Part shown: positions 1 to 9,032 of the stretch, piece after piece
Layout: each line of letters begins with the position of its first letter
Position numbering within the stretch: the first letter of the stretch is position 1
DNA from: Gammaproteobacteria bacterium
Lineage (GTDB): Bacteria > Pseudomonadota > Gammaproteobacteria > Thiohalospirales > Thiohalospiraceae
DNA length: 39,946 bases
Assembly (NCBI GenBank): GCA_014762495.1
Contig: JABURT010000199.1
Coordinates: 1 to 39,946 of the forward strand
Direction: 5' to 3'
The notes under the pieces: generated by a model
Database searches by the model: none
The model's input: the letters and a program-made list of their open reading frames with translations, nothing else
What the model was told of the DNA's origin: nothing
Made by a program: the position numbers and the translations under genes

Positions 1-841
1 CCTGCAGCTGACCGGCCAGCCATTGCTTGCGCGCGGCCAGGGTGTCCTGGCCGGGTAGTAACAGGGTCCCCACCTCGCCACCGCGGGCGATCTCGGCCAG
101 CACCTCCGTAGCGTTGCCCGAGGCAATGACCGTGGCCGAACCGGAACGGGCCGCCAGGCGCGCGGCACGGACCTTGGTACGCATGCCTCCTCGACCCAGG
201 CTGCCGCCCTCGCCCGCCATATCGTCCAGCGCCGGGTCGTGGGCCTCCATCACGTCGAGCAGGCAGGCATCGGTATGTTCGCGGGGATTCTTGTCGTACA
301 TGCCCTTCTGATCGGTGAGCAGGACCAGCAGGTCCGCCTCCACCAGGTTGGCCACCAGCGCCGCCAGCGTGTCGTTGTCGCCGAAGCGGATCTCGTCGGT
401 GACCACGGTATCGTTTTCATTGACCACAGGAATGACGCCAAGATCCAGAAGGGTACGCAGGGTACTGCGGGCATTGAGATAACGCATGCGATGGGAGAGA
501 TCGTCGTGGGTGAGCAGGACCTGTGCGGTATGCAGGCCGTACTGGGCAAAGCGCGATTCCCAGCTCTGCACCAGTCCCATCTGGCCCACTGCAGCGGCGG
601 CCTGTAACTCGTGCAGGGCATGGGGGCGTCGGCTCCAGCCCAGGCGCGTCATACCCTCGGCCACGGCCCCGGAGGAGACCAGCACCAGCTCGATGCCCTG
701 CTCTCGTAAGGCTGCCATCTGCTTGACCCAGGTGGCGATGGCCTCGGTGGCCAGTCCCTTGCCGTCATTGGTGAGCAGGGCGCTACCGATCTTGACGACC
801 CAGCGCCGGGTTTGGGTGAGTTGTTGTCGTTGTTCTTGCAT
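1..841 (-). CDS. proB: Glutamate 5-kinase, C-terminus cut by window edge
   Basis: ATP-dependent phosphorylation of L-glutamate to glutamyl-5-phosphate, the first and feedback-regulated step of cytosolic proline synthesis. Reading down from the ATG at 841, about 280 codons are open to the window edge. The N-terminus has the amino-acid-kinase glycine loop ([10 protein letters not shown], about residues 15-24), then [11 protein letters not shown] and VVNENDTV, typical of G5K. The kinase domain (about 255 residues) is essentially complete; most of the C-terminal PUA domain expected in a protein of about 370 residues lies outside. It follows obgE on the same strand after 47 nt, the obg-proB order common in gammaproteobacteria. 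Identity is from motifs and synteny; confidence is high. Confidence 0.95.
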   Translation of the reverse strand, partial: MQEQRQQLTQTRRWVVKIGSALLTNDGKGLATEAIATWVKQMAALREQGIELVLVSSGAVAEGMTRLGWSRRPHALHELQAAAAVGQMGLVQSWESRFAQYGLHTAQVLLTHDDLSHRMRYLNARSTLRTLLDLGVIPVVNENDTVVTDEIRFGDNDTLAALVANLVEADLLVLLTDQKGMYDKNPREHTDACLLDVMEAHDPALDDMAGEGGSLGRGGMRTKVRAARLAARSGSATVIASGNATEVLAEIARGGEVGTLLLPGQDTLAARKQWLAGQLQ

Positions 842-888
842 AGCAGCACTGTACCGGCAAAGGCGGGAATGTGGAATACGGGGTCGGT

Positions 889-1992
<1,104 letters not shown>

Positions 1993-2008
1993 TCAGCGAC
2001 TGCGCCGT

Positions 2009-2266
2009 TTACGCAGATTCGATGCTGACGAACTTGCGGTTCTGGGGTCCTTTGACCTCGAATACCACCTTACCATCGGCCTTGGCGAACAGGGTATGGT
2101 CACGACCAATGCCCACGTTCACACCGGCGTGGAACTTGGTGCCACGCTGACGCACGATGATGTTACCGGCCTGAACCGTTTCGCCGCCGAAGCGCTTGAC
2201 GCCAAGGCGTTTCGATTCTGAATCGCGACCGTTACGGGTACTACCACCAGCTTTTTTATGTGCCAT
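2009..2266 (-). CDS. rpmA: 50S ribosomal protein L27
   Basis: Component of the large ribosomal subunit whose N-terminal tail reaches towards the peptidyl-transferase centre. The 85-residue product begins [20 protein letters not shown], the canonical proteobacterial L27 start with no cleavable N-terminal extension, and continues with the conserved GVKRFGG and QRGTKFH segments. Full length for the family. It lies 19 nt after rplU in the usual two-gene unit and is followed by a terminator. Confidence 0.98.
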   Translation of the reverse strand: MAHKKAGGSTRNGRDSESKRLGVKRFGGETVQAGNIIVRQRGTKFHAGVNVGIGRDHTLFAKADGKVVFEVKGPQNRKFVSIESA

Positions 2267-2285
2267 GGTTTAATCCCTCTTCTGC

Positions 2286-2600
2286 TTAACCGGCCTGAAT
2301 GCCAGTGATCTTAACTTCAGTCAAATACTGTCTGTGGCCCATCTGCTTGCGATGGTGCTTACGACGGCGGAATTTGACGATCTTGACCTTGTCGCCGCGC
2401 ATCTGGGCGGTGACCTCGGCAGTGACCTTGCTGCCGTTCACCAGGGGGGTACCCACTGTGACCTTGTCGCCGTCAGCGACCATCAGGACCTGGTCAAATT
2501 CAACGTTGGCGCCCGCGTCCGCGTCCAGCTTTTCGACACGCAGGGTCTGGCCTTCACTGACACGATATTGCTTGCCGCCGGTCTTGATTACCGCGTACAT
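2286..2600 (-). CDS. rplU: 50S ribosomal protein L21
   Basis: Large-subunit protein that binds 23S rRNA. The product is 104 residues, starting [14 protein letters not shown] and containing the conserved [21 protein letters not shown] segment near the C-terminus (shown here only to identify the family). The ATG at 2600 is preferred over an in-frame TTG 15 nt upstream, because a GGAG ribosome-binding site sits about 9 nt before the ATG and the family starts at MYAV. First gene of rplU-rpmA, divergent from ispB. Confidence 0.97.
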   Translation of the reverse strand: MYAVIKTGGKQYRVSEGQTLRVEKLDADAGANVEFDQVLMVADGDKVTVGTPLVNGSKVTAEVTAQMRGDKVKIVKFRRRKHHRKQMGHRQYLTEVKITGIQAG

Positions 2601-2656
2601 AACCTGTTTCTCCAAAATTCGGGTCCAGCGGGATGTCCGCTCACTGAAACCGCGAA

Positions 2657-2685
2657 ATTCTAGCGGTTGAGGGGCCTGCGGTCAA
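2657..2685 (-). promoter_or_regulatory. Sigma-70-type promoter for rplU-rpmA
   Basis: On the minus strand, TTGACC (2685-2680) is separated by exactly 17 bp from TAGAAT (2662-2657). This gives a leader of about 50 nt before the rplU ATG. It lies back to back with the ispB promoter, about 54 bp away. Assigned by consensus and spacing only. Confidence 0.7.
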
Positions 2686-2738
2686 ACGATATTGCCAACT
2701 TTTTGCCGTGAACGGCGCGCTGATGCGCCCTCGCGTGC

Positions 2739-2767
2739 TTGACACTTCACGGGCCGCCGCCTAGCAT
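2739..2767 (+). promoter_or_regulatory. Sigma-70-type promoter for ispB
   Basis: A perfect TTGACA -35 (2739-2744) is followed after 17 bp by TAGCAT (2762-2767). The transcript would start about 30 nt before the ispB ATG at 2805. The TTG inside the -35 box also opens the ispB frame, but it cannot be the start codon if this promoter is used. Confidence 0.7.
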
Positions 2768-2804
2768 GCGGGGCTCTTTTTGGCTATGGCGCCTATATAA
2801 AAGA

Positions 2805-3773
2805 ATGAATATAGAGGAAATTCAGGCCCTCATCGCCGAGGACATGGACGCGGTCAATGAACTCATTATCCGTCGTCTCGCCTCTGAAGTCGTCCTGATC
2901 AATCAGATCGGCCACTACATCGTCAATTCCGGCGGCAAGCGCCTGCGTCCGGTACTGGCAGTGCTGTCGGCACGCGCCATGGACCACAAGGGCCCTCACC
3001 ACATCGACCTCGCCGCCATTGTCGAATTCATCCACACCGCCACCCTGCTGCATGACGATGTCGTCGATGCCTCCGAACTGCGACGCGGCAAGGAGACCGC
3101 CAACGCCCTGTGGGGCAATGAGGCCAGCGTACTGGTGGGTGACTTTCTCTACTCGCGTTCCTTCGAAATGATGGTGGAGGTGGGGAGCATGCGGGTCATG
3201 GATATCCTCTCCCGCGCCACCAACATCATCTCCGAGGGCGAGGTCCTGCAACTGCTCAACGTCCACGACGCCGACACCACCGAGGAGCGTTACCTCAACG
3301 TTATCCGCTTCAAAACCGCCAAGCTGTTCGAGGCTGCCTGCCAGCTCGGTGCCGTCATTGCCGACGCCCCGGCCGAGCAGGAACAGGCCATGGCCGACTA
3401 CGGCATGCACCTTGGCACGGCCTTTCAGCTCATCGATGACGTCCTCGACTACAGCGCCAGCAGTGAGGAGATGGGTAAGAACGTCGGCGACGACCTCGCC
3501 GAGGGCAAGCCCACCCTGCCCCTCATCTACACCATGCGCCAGGGCAGCGAGGCACAGGCACAGGTGGTGCGCGAGGCCATCGAACAGGGCGGCCTGGATC
3601 AGATCGACGAGGTGATGGCCGCCGTTGAATCCACCGGTGCCATCGCTTACACTGCGCAAACTGCGCGCGAGGAGGCAGACCGGGCCATTGCAGCCATCTC
3701 GGCCATCCCCGACTCGCCCTATAGACAGGCCATGATTGACCTGGCCCATTTCTCGGTGGAGCGCAGTCACTAA
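2805..3773 (+). CDS. ispB: Polyprenyl (octaprenyl) diphosphate synthase
   Basis: Elongates farnesyl diphosphate with isopentenyl diphosphate to make the ubiquinone side chain. The 322-residue product has the trans-prenyltransferase signatures: GGKRLRP at 43-49, the first aspartate-rich motif DDVVD at 84-88, the second DDVLD at 211-215, and the conserved FKTAKLFEA segment near 169-177. The start at MNIEEIQALI matches IspB-type proteins; the frame extends upstream only through a TTG inside the promoter. The chain length (C40 or similar) cannot be read from sequence. tRNA-Pro follows after 12 nt and is probably read through from here. coq7, another ubiquinone gene, lies near the other end of the window. 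Confidence 0.95.
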   Translation: MNIEEIQALIAEDMDAVNELIIRRLASEVVLINQIGHYIVNSGGKRLRPVLAVLSARAMDHKGPHHIDLAAIVEFIHTATLLHDDVVDASELRRGKETANALWGNEASVLVGDFLYSRSFEMMVEVGSMRVMDILSRATNIISEGEVLQLLNVHDADTTEERYLNVIRFKTAKLFEAACQLGAVIADAPAEQEQAMADYGMHLGTAFQLIDDVLDYSASSEEMGKNVGDDLAEGKPTLPLIYTMRQGSEAQAQVVREAIEQGGLDQIDEVMAAVESTGAIAYTAQTAREEADRAIAAISAIPDSPYRQAMIDLAHFSVERSH

Positions 3774-3785
3774 TCCCGTACTTAT

Positions 3786-3862
3786 CGGCGTGTAGCGCAG
3801 CCTGGTAGCGCACTTCCTTCGGGAGGAAGGGGTCGGAGGTTCGAATCCTCTCACGCCGACCA
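3786..3862 (+). tRNA. tRNA-Pro, anticodon CGG
   Basis: A full cloverleaf with CCA encoded. The 7-bp acceptor CGGCGTG pairs perfectly with CACGCCG, followed by ACCA. The anticodon stem CTTCC/GGAAG closes the loop TTCGGGA, so the anticodon is CGG and reads CCG proline codons. The T arm GGAGG-TTCGAAT-CCTCT is canonical. It sits 12 nt after ispB, as in Pseudomonas. Its last 19-31 nt are repeated three times downstream (see the array at 3863-4349). Confidence 0.97.
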
Positions 3863-4349
3863 TTATTTCCCCATGTTATTGCCTTCGTTCCGATTCAAGG
3901 GGTCGGAGGTTGATTCGCAGTAAAACTGCTCACCCTTCGGGCGCACTGTAGTGCGTCTCATCCCTATCGGGAGGTTGACGTGCTTAAAAAACGCACGTCC
4001 CCCTTCACTATCGTTCAGGGGTCGAATCCTCTCACGCCGACCATTATTTCCTCATGTTATTGCCTACGTTTCGCGCCGTGCTGGACATACGTCCCTGTAG
4101 CACCGGTCCGGCCCGGCATCCTTGCCGGGCGCTCAGTGCGCTGCGTTTGTACATTAAGTACAAACGGTCGCACTTCGCCCTCTCACGCCGACCATTAATT
4201 CCCACTCCAACTTCGTTCAGTGCCGTGCCGAAATACGTCCCTGTAGCGGCGGCCCGGCCTGGCATCCATGCCAGGCGCTCGGCATGCTGCGTTTGTACAT
4301 TCAGTACAAACGGTCATGCCTCGCCCTCTCACGCCGACCATTATTTCCC
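3863..4349 (+). repeat. Tandem array ending in tRNA-Pro 3'-end copies (rtT-like)
   Basis: Downstream of tRNA-Pro the 3' end of the gene recurs at 4020-4050 (T-arm half through CCA plus the trailer ATTATTTCC), 4179-4197 (CCTCTCACGCCGACCATTA) and 4325-4349. The CCA ends lie at 3862, 4043, 4194 and 4340, giving units of 181, 151 and 146 nt. The trailer ACCATTATTTCCYCATGTTATTGCCT also recurs after the first two CCA ends. A partial copy of the variable/T-arm region (GGGGTCGGAGGTT) lies at 3899. No copy carries the 5' half of a tRNA, so these are not tRNA genes. This is the arrangement of the rtT repeats behind E. coli tyrT. Function unknown. Confidence 0.85.
4087..4343 (+). repeat. Two structured 146-nt units of the tRNA-Pro array
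   Basis: The segments 4087-4197 and 4233-4343 align without gaps at an offset of exactly 146 nt. Each begins ATACGTCCCTGTAGC, carries a GC-rich hairpin (CCCGGC-ATCCTT-GCCGGG in the first, CCTGGC-ATCCAT-GCCAGG in the second), then a second hairpin GTTTGTAC-N5-GTACAAAC, and ends in the tRNA 3' copy. In the GC-rich stem, base changes on one side are matched on the other (CCCGGC/GCCGGG against CCTGGC/GCCAGG), which suggests selection for RNA structure. Confidence 0.8.
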
Positions 4350-4505
4350 TCTCTTCTGTCTTCCTTGATTCTGTGCTGAAATTACGTCGCATTTGGGTCG
4401 GTCTGACCCATGTCTCCTTGTATCACTCTCATATCGTTTGTTCTTCCTATCACAGCTGAATGTTGGCAACAGCACTCGATCCAACGCATACTGAAGGTGG
4501 TGGAC

Positions 4506-4525
4506 AGGCCATTTTATGGCCTTTT
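4506..4525 (+). terminator. Possible terminator after the tRNA-Pro array
   Basis: A short inverted repeat, AGGCCA-TTTTA-TGGCCT, is followed by TTT. The stem is only 6 bp, so this is a weak call. It would end the ispB/tRNA-Pro/repeat transcript before the AsmA-like gene. Nothing else gene-like is visible between 4350 and 4601. Confidence 0.35.
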
Positions 4526-4601
4526 CCCAATACGTCATCAAGCACCTGGCAATCCTTGCATTACATCTTGTAACAGACCCGGTTTGTATTGACCCAAACA
4601 T

Positions 4602-6059
4602 ATGGCACGTCTTCGTCAACATCTCCTGAACTGGCTGGCATCGTTGCTGGTGTTTTTCACGGCACTGCTCATCACGGTCATACTCAGTCTCGACCTCAAC
4701 AGCTATCGCCCCCGGCTGGAACAGGCCTTGACACAGGCGCTGGGGGCGCGCGTCGCCATCAACGGTGATCTCGGCCTTGCACTGAAGCCGGACATCGCCC
4801 TGACCATAGAAGGCCTGTCCATCGGCCCGGCATCGCAAGAGATCGCTAGCGTCGAGCAACTCTCAGTGTTCATGGCCCTATTGCCGTTATTACGACGCGA
4901 GATTGAAATTGAATCTATCGACCTGGTTCGAGGCACACTGAATCTGAACGCCGAACACTTTCCAATGGTCCCTGCGGATTTATCCGCTCCCGCCAAGGAG
5001 ATTCCGGAACAGGATCGCTGGCACTGGAAGCTGACTCAAGCTGCCAGCTTGCACATACGTCATGGTCAGTTGTCATATACCAACGTCGAACCATCCTGGA
5101 CCATTTCGCTGGATGATTTCGACCTCAGGCTGAAGACACGTGAGTTGAGCCCGACGATATTGCAACAACAGGGTGTGGATGCACTCAATATTAAGGGCAG
5201 CCTTCGCAGTCATACTCTAGTGAGTCCCTGGGCCAGCCTGAAACAGGCCGAGACAGACGTCTCCCTTATCGGACGCGATTTAAGTTTTGACGGGATCCGT
5301 GCCCAGGTCTTCGGCGCCAAGACCGAGGCGAACGCTCATATCGCGTTCTTGCCCAGGGATACTATCTATAATCTGGATTTCCATCTAAAGGACCTGGAGG
5401 CCGCACAATCCATTAACCGATTGGCGCGAGAGGGGCTGGTGGAAGGCGAGATGCAATTACGGACCAAGCTGCGCTGGCAAGGGTCATCATCGCGCGCAAT
5501 GATAAGTTCGCTCAACGGTACGGTAAGCCTGCATGGAGAAAAACTAAAGCTGAACAAGATAGACCTTGATAAAAGCATTGAAGCCTTTGAGAAAAGCCAG
5601 CACTTTAATCTTGTCGACCTGGGCGCCTACTTTTTCATGGGTCCCATGGGCACCGTCGCCACCAAGGGCTTTTCATTCGCCAAGCTAGGCGCCTCATTCA
5701 ATGGTGGAAGCAGTCATATTTCACGACTGAACTCCGATTGGGTTATCGAGAATGGTGTGGCAAGGGCCGACGATGTTGCCTTTAGTACACAACGCAATCT
5801 TCTGGCAGTTCAGGGACATCTCGATCTGGTCCAGGCAAGATATGAAGGCATAACCTTTGCCATTGTGGATACAAACGGATGTGCGAGATTCAGCCAGGAG
5901 GTAAGCGGGCCCCTTAGCCGTCCAGTCGTCGAGGCCCCAAGAAAATTATCGCTCATTACCGCACCCGTACGCGAAGTGCTGGAGATACCGCGGAAGCTGC
6001 TGGGTTCAGACAAATGCAAACCCTTTTATCGCGGCAGTCTGTCACACCCGAATGCATAG
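4602..6059 (+). CDS. AsmA family protein
   Basis: Single-pass inner-membrane protein of the AsmA superfamily, large periplasmic repeat proteins linked to outer-membrane assembly and lipid homeostasis. The 485-residue product has an N-terminal membrane anchor (about residues 9-29, LNWLASLLVFFTALLITVIL) and then the characteristic start of the AsmA domain: SYRPRLEQALTQALGARVAI, GDLGLALKP and LLPLLRREIEIESIDLVRG (each a recognisable family block). A C-terminal AsmA_2-like segment follows (SLNGTVSLHGEKLKLNKIDL). It is shorter than E. coli AsmA (617), so it is a compact member. The convergent gene ends 4 nt beyond its stop. Exact role is not deducible. Confidence 0.8.
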   Translation: MARLRQHLLNWLASLLVFFTALLITVILSLDLNSYRPRLEQALTQALGARVAINGDLGLALKPDIALTIEGLSIGPASQEIASVEQLSVFMALLPLLRREIEIESIDLVRGTLNLNAEHFPMVPADLSAPAKEIPEQDRWHWKLTQAASLHIRHGQLSYTNVEPSWTISLDDFDLRLKTRELSPTILQQQGVDALNIKGSLRSHTLVSPWASLKQAETDVSLIGRDLSFDGIRAQVFGAKTEANAHIAFLPRDTIYNLDFHLKDLEAAQSINRLAREGLVEGEMQLRTKLRWQGSSSRAMISSLNGTVSLHGEKLKLNKIDLDKSIEAFEKSQHFNLVDLGAYFFMGPMGTVATKGFSFAKLGASFNGGSSHISRLNSDWVIENGVARADDVAFSTQRNLLAVQGHLDLVQARYEGITFAIVDTNGCARFSQEVSGPLSRPVVEAPRKLSLITAPVREVLEIPRKLLGSDKCKPFYRGSLSHPNA

Positions 6060-6063
6060 AGCT

Positions 6064-7443
6064 CTATGCGGCGTAGCGTATGCCCGCTTCTGAACCGTTG
6101 GTCCAGACGACCGTCGCTTCCTGGAGTCCAAAACGGCGGCTATCGAGTGAGACCATGGTACCTGGTGTCGGTAACGACTCCATTTGTACTCGGGCACCAC
6201 CACCGTCACTGTAATCGAGGATATCGCAATTGACCACAAGACCTTGTTCATCGATAAGCGTCGCCGGACAGTTTTCCAGTATTACGCGTTCATACTGACG
6301 TTCACGAAATACCGGTACCTGCTTGTCCTTGACCTGTAAGACATTACGCTGGTCGACAAAACTGACCAGTGGATACATCTCATTACTCGGATCATGCGGT
6401 AGCAGGTTCACGGGTCGATAGTCCGGTTCTTCGAGGATACGGCGTATAACGCTTTCATGGATCATTTCATTCTGATTCTGTTCTTCACCAATGGGTCGCC
6501 GGTATGGCAGGACGCCTAGCCACTGCAGGAACTTGTAAGGCAGAGTAAATGAGTCCTCGAGTTTATCCATGGCATCGGGTATCACCTTACCAGCGTCAAA
6601 CAAATAGGTTTCATTAAATCTCAGTCCCAATCGCTGGGCACGTTTCACAAGCCACATGAGGGCCACATCAGAGAGTCCATGGTCGGCATAGCCGCCGCCA
6701 ATGTTTGAGTGTACGCCGCTGAACCAGACCTGCTGACAACTGATTTGTCCGTCAAGGCGTGTCCACATCGCCGGCTTAAATGGGCGTCTACGTTCATCGA
6801 TGGCCACCGCATGATAGGCATGTTCCACATGTCGCCCAAGATGGGTATCGTGAAATCCCACCCATTTGCGTGACAGGTGCTGCAGTCCCGGCACGGGTAG
6901 CCCCAGCGCCCCTACGGTATCCCAGACACCGAGAAAGCGGATCTTCGGAAAACGGCGATCGAGTTGCACAACGCGTTCGTGATAGGGGGAGAAATCTCGT
7001 TTTTCCGGTGCGGTTCGGTAATACTCGTAGACCTCGGGCAACAGATCCATATCCGACTTACGCAACAGTCCCACGCTGCCAATCATGCCTGCCAGGGAGC
7101 GGGCGGTATAGGCCCCTCGACTGAATCCAAACAGGTAGATCTCATCACCGGGAACGTAGTTGTTGGCGAGAAATCGATAACAATCCTGGATGTTTCTGGA
7201 GATGCCGAGGCCACTGCAACCGCCAATGAACCTACCCAGGGTACGTAAGAATTGGCCGACCCCTGATGTTCCAATCCCAGGTTGATAAAATATCAGTTGC
7301 TGAATGCCGGTGGCCTCATCAACCGGCGATAAGGCCCTGACCGTTTTAAGCACGTTGGTTGCATACTGGCGCGACTCGTTGTCCAGTCGCTCCGCTTCGT
7401 TCCAGGTCCCATCGCAACACAGGATGATACGCTTCTTTTCCAT
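6064..7443 (-). CDS. DUF2235 alpha/beta-hydrolase with C-terminal PilZ-like domain
   Basis: The 459-residue product starts MEKKRIILCCDGTWN, the hallmark of DUF2235, an alpha/beta-hydrolase family that includes type VI phospholipase effectors (Tle1). The nucleophile elbow GFSRG is at 106-110 (Ser108), followed by VWDTVGALG near 174 and HSNIGGGY, also typical. The last 80 residues are unlike DUF2235: R382-x3-R386 followed by D410-x-S412-x2-G415 matches the two PilZ signatures for cyclic di-GMP binding. No signal peptide is visible and no VgrG, Hcp or immunity gene is nearby, so a secreted effector is not supported; a cytoplasmic hydrolase gated by c-di-GMP is the inference. A strong GGGGGAGG ribosome-binding site precedes the ATG. 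Confidence 0.8.
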   Translation of the reverse strand: MEKKRIILCCDGTWNEAERLDNESRQYATNVLKTVRALSPVDEATGIQQLIFYQPGIGTSGVGQFLRTLGRFIGGCSGLGISRNIQDCYRFLANNYVPGDEIYLFGFSRGAYTARSLAGMIGSVGLLRKSDMDLLPEVYEYYRTAPEKRDFSPYHERVVQLDRRFPKIRFLGVWDTVGALGLPVPGLQHLSRKWVGFHDTHLGRHVEHAYHAVAIDERRRPFKPAMWTRLDGQISCQQVWFSGVHSNIGGGYADHGLSDVALMWLVKRAQRLGLRFNETYLFDAGKVIPDAMDKLEDSFTLPYKFLQWLGVLPYRRPIGEEQNQNEMIHESVIRRILEEPDYRPVNLLPHDPSNEMYPLVSFVDQRNVLQVKDKQVPVFRERQYERVILENCPATLIDEQGLVVNCDILDYSDGGGARVQMESLPTPGTMVSLDSRRFGLQEATVVWTNGSEAGIRYAA

Positions 7444-7508
7444 TCGCCTCCCCCGAAGCTTTGTTTCTATGTTTTTAGTTTAGACAATATCCCACAACTG
7501 GCGAATGG

Positions 7509-8048
7509 CTAACCCTTGAAGGCTTCGTCAGAGGACATGTACTCCAGTTCTTCATCCGTGCTTTGCCGCCCCAGGATTGCGTTACGATGGGGGAAACGAC
7601 CAAAGCGCTTGACGATTTCACGATGATGTTGCGCCCACTTCGTCTCCATACCGGCCTGTTTAAACAGTTCGACCGAGGTATCCTGATCTGCCAGATTTTC
7701 ACTGTGCATAAAGGGCAGGAACAAAAACAGCTGTTGTGATTCATCCAGTTGCTCCTGAAACCCGTTCTCGATGGCCTCGCGCGCGCAATCACGAGCCATG
7801 GCCTCGGTGGAAAAACTTTGGGGCTGGTTTCGATACATATTCAGGGGAAATTGATCGAGTATTATGGCAAGTGCCAGGCATCCCTCTGCGGATTGTCGCC
7901 ACTCATCCAGCTCTCCGTCACGCGCCTGTCGCCATACTGACTCGAAGCGCTCACGTATCTCCTGGTCCATCTCCTGCGTCGATTCAAACCAGCATTTCCT
8001 GCAGCGCTCGGAAAACCAGAAATCCAGTATCTCGTGGGGCTGGGTCAT
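7509..8048 (-). CDS. DUF924 family protein
   Basis: The 179-residue product begins PHEILDFWFSE and contains the block LALAIILDQFPLNMYRNQ, then FLFLPFMHSE and HREIVKRFGRFPHRNAILGR, which together define DUF924 (an all-helical, TPR-like family). Length is normal. No biochemical function is established that I can state. It ends 65 nt before the DUF2235-PilZ start and may be cotranscribed with it. It is divergent from the uncharacterised gene at 8112, with a 63-nt intergenic region. Confidence 0.85.
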   Translation of the reverse strand: MTQPHEILDFWFSERCRKCWFESTQEMDQEIRERFESVWRQARDGELDEWRQSAEGCLALAIILDQFPLNMYRNQPQSFSTEAMARDCAREAIENGFQEQLDESQQLFLFLPFMHSENLADQDTSVELFKQAGMETKWAQHHREIVKRFGRFPHRNAILGRQSTDEELEYMSSDEAFKG

Positions 8049-8111
8049 ACGCCCTCCTGTCTCACCCGGCTATGTTATAATCGCCACTCGCTCTGATACA
8101 CGGGAACGAAG

Positions 8112-8681
8112 ATGGCTGTTATAGATGAATACTACGCCATACGCATTTCACGTAAAGACCCACGTTCCGGTTCGGAACTCCACGAGCAGCACGATATCTT
8201 CATTACCGGGGACAAGCGACTGGGCCATTTAAGCAAGGCCATGCGTTTTACCGAGCTTGGCGAGGCCGAGGCATATCTTGATGCACATCCACTGCCGGAT
8301 AGCTACGAACCCCATATCCAGTTTTGTACAACGGAAAACCGGGAACAGACGGACAGCGAACAGAGCCGCGTCACCGAACAGTTGATGGAGATCCCCTATC
8401 CCTATCGACGCACCGCCTACAACTGGATGCGGGGGAAGGATGTCATCGGTCTGTTAAAGGGCGAGTCCGATGAGGTCTATGAACGCCATCACCGATTCTT
8501 GCTGGATTACGATATCGACATCAGCGAACCCAGTGCGGTCATCATGTTGTCGAGCAAAAAGAAGCAAAGTCGAAAATCGCACCACGATAGCCTGCCGGAC
8601 AACGCACCGCGCCAGTTCTTCGCCCAACCTGGTCAGCGACCGGCGCGGAAGTCCAAGTCGGACGAGGAGACAAATGAGTAA
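8112..8681 (+). CDS. Uncharacterised protein with phage replication X-like segment
   Basis: A 189-residue soluble protein with no signal peptide. Residues about 98-140 (YRRTAYNWMRGKD, then YERHHRFLLDYDIDISEP) resemble the C-terminal segment of filamentous-phage gpII/X replication proteins, where W-x2-G-x-D-x3-LL and Y-R-H-R-x2-LL-x-Y-x-IDI are characteristic. The catalytic HUH or rolling-circle half is absent. The N-terminal 75 residues match nothing I recognise, and the C-terminal 45 are basic and low-complexity. The next gene overlaps its end by 8 nt, indicating translational coupling. Function unknown; the phage link is inference from a short motif. Confidence 0.7.
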   Translation: MAVIDEYYAIRISRKDPRSGSELHEQHDIFITGDKRLGHLSKAMRFTELGEAEAYLDAHPLPDSYEPHIQFCTTENREQTDSEQSRVTEQLMEIPYPYRRTAYNWMRGKDVIGLLKGESDEVYERHHRFLLDYDIDISEPSAVIMLSSKKKQSRKSHHDSLPDNAPRQFFAQPGQRPARKSKSDEETNE

Positions 8682-9030
8682 AGCAGGCATGAGATTTCAT
8701 CAACTAGCCATCGGCACGCGATTCCAGTTTGAAGGCGGTTTCTACACCAAGACCAGCCCGGTCATGGCCAATGACGAATCGGGCAAGGCCGTGTTCATGA
8801 AACGCTCCGATGCCGTCGAGCCGGCAGACGTGTCGGCACAGGTTTCGGACGATATCAATCAGCCCCATCAAATCCTGGCAATGGCCCTAGCGCGTTACAC
8901 CAACGAGGCCATGGAGATCGTCCACAACGCCTTTCATCCGGCCGAGGCGGCGACCCTGAACAAGGTCCACCAGAAGCTATCCGAACTCGAACAACACTTG
9001 CTCGAGGATGCCTCATCGCGACTTGATTAA
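8674..9030 (+). CDS. Conserved hypothetical protein, coupled to upstream gene
   Basis: A 118-residue protein starting MSKAGMRFHQLAIGTRFQFEG. The start at 8674 is chosen because GAGGAGA lies 5 nt upstream and it overlaps the preceding gene by 8 nt; the open frame extends upstream only inside that gene. The N-terminal half (GTRFQFEGGFYTKTSP, then AVFMKRSDAVEP) looks like a small beta-rich domain; the C-terminal half is helical. No family assignment. Its stop is 3 nt before the convergent YkgJ-type gene. Confidence 0.7.
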   Translation: MSKAGMRFHQLAIGTRFQFEGGFYTKTSPVMANDESGKAVFMKRSDAVEPADVSAQVSDDINQPHQILAMALARYTNEAMEIVHNAFHPAEAATLNKVHQKLSELEQHLLEDASSRLD

Positions 9031-9032
9031 AA

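Noticed and set aside
2793-3863. Long minus-strand frame (356 codons) opposite ispB and tRNA-Pro
   Set aside because: Antisense to a clear ispB and a tRNA, repetitive Gly/Val/Asp/His composition, no family match; a shadow of GC-rich codon use.
4144-4164. TGTAC/GTACA palindrome in the tRNA-Pro array as a LitR site
   Set aside because: Half-site spacing differs from the two promoter elements, and the sequence is explained by a conserved RNA hairpin.
3863-4349. Prophage or genomic-island attachment sites at tRNA-Pro
   Set aside because: Repeated tRNA 3' ends suggest att sites, but units are only 146-181 nt, contain no integrase or cargo, and two align without gaps; tandem rtT-like duplication fits better. 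Past integration cannot be fully excluded.
4054-4368. A 104-codon plus-strand frame inside the tRNA-Pro array (possible Tpr-like basic protein)
   Set aside because: E. coli rtT encodes a small basic protein, but this frame is not kept in register between units, has no ribosome-binding site and crosses the tRNA 3' copies; RNA function is more likely.
6064-7443. Type VI secretion effector (Tle1) function for the DUF2235 protein
   Set aside because: No VgrG, Hcp, PAAR, adaptor or immunity gene nearby, and the C-terminal PilZ motifs point to an intracellular regulated enzyme.
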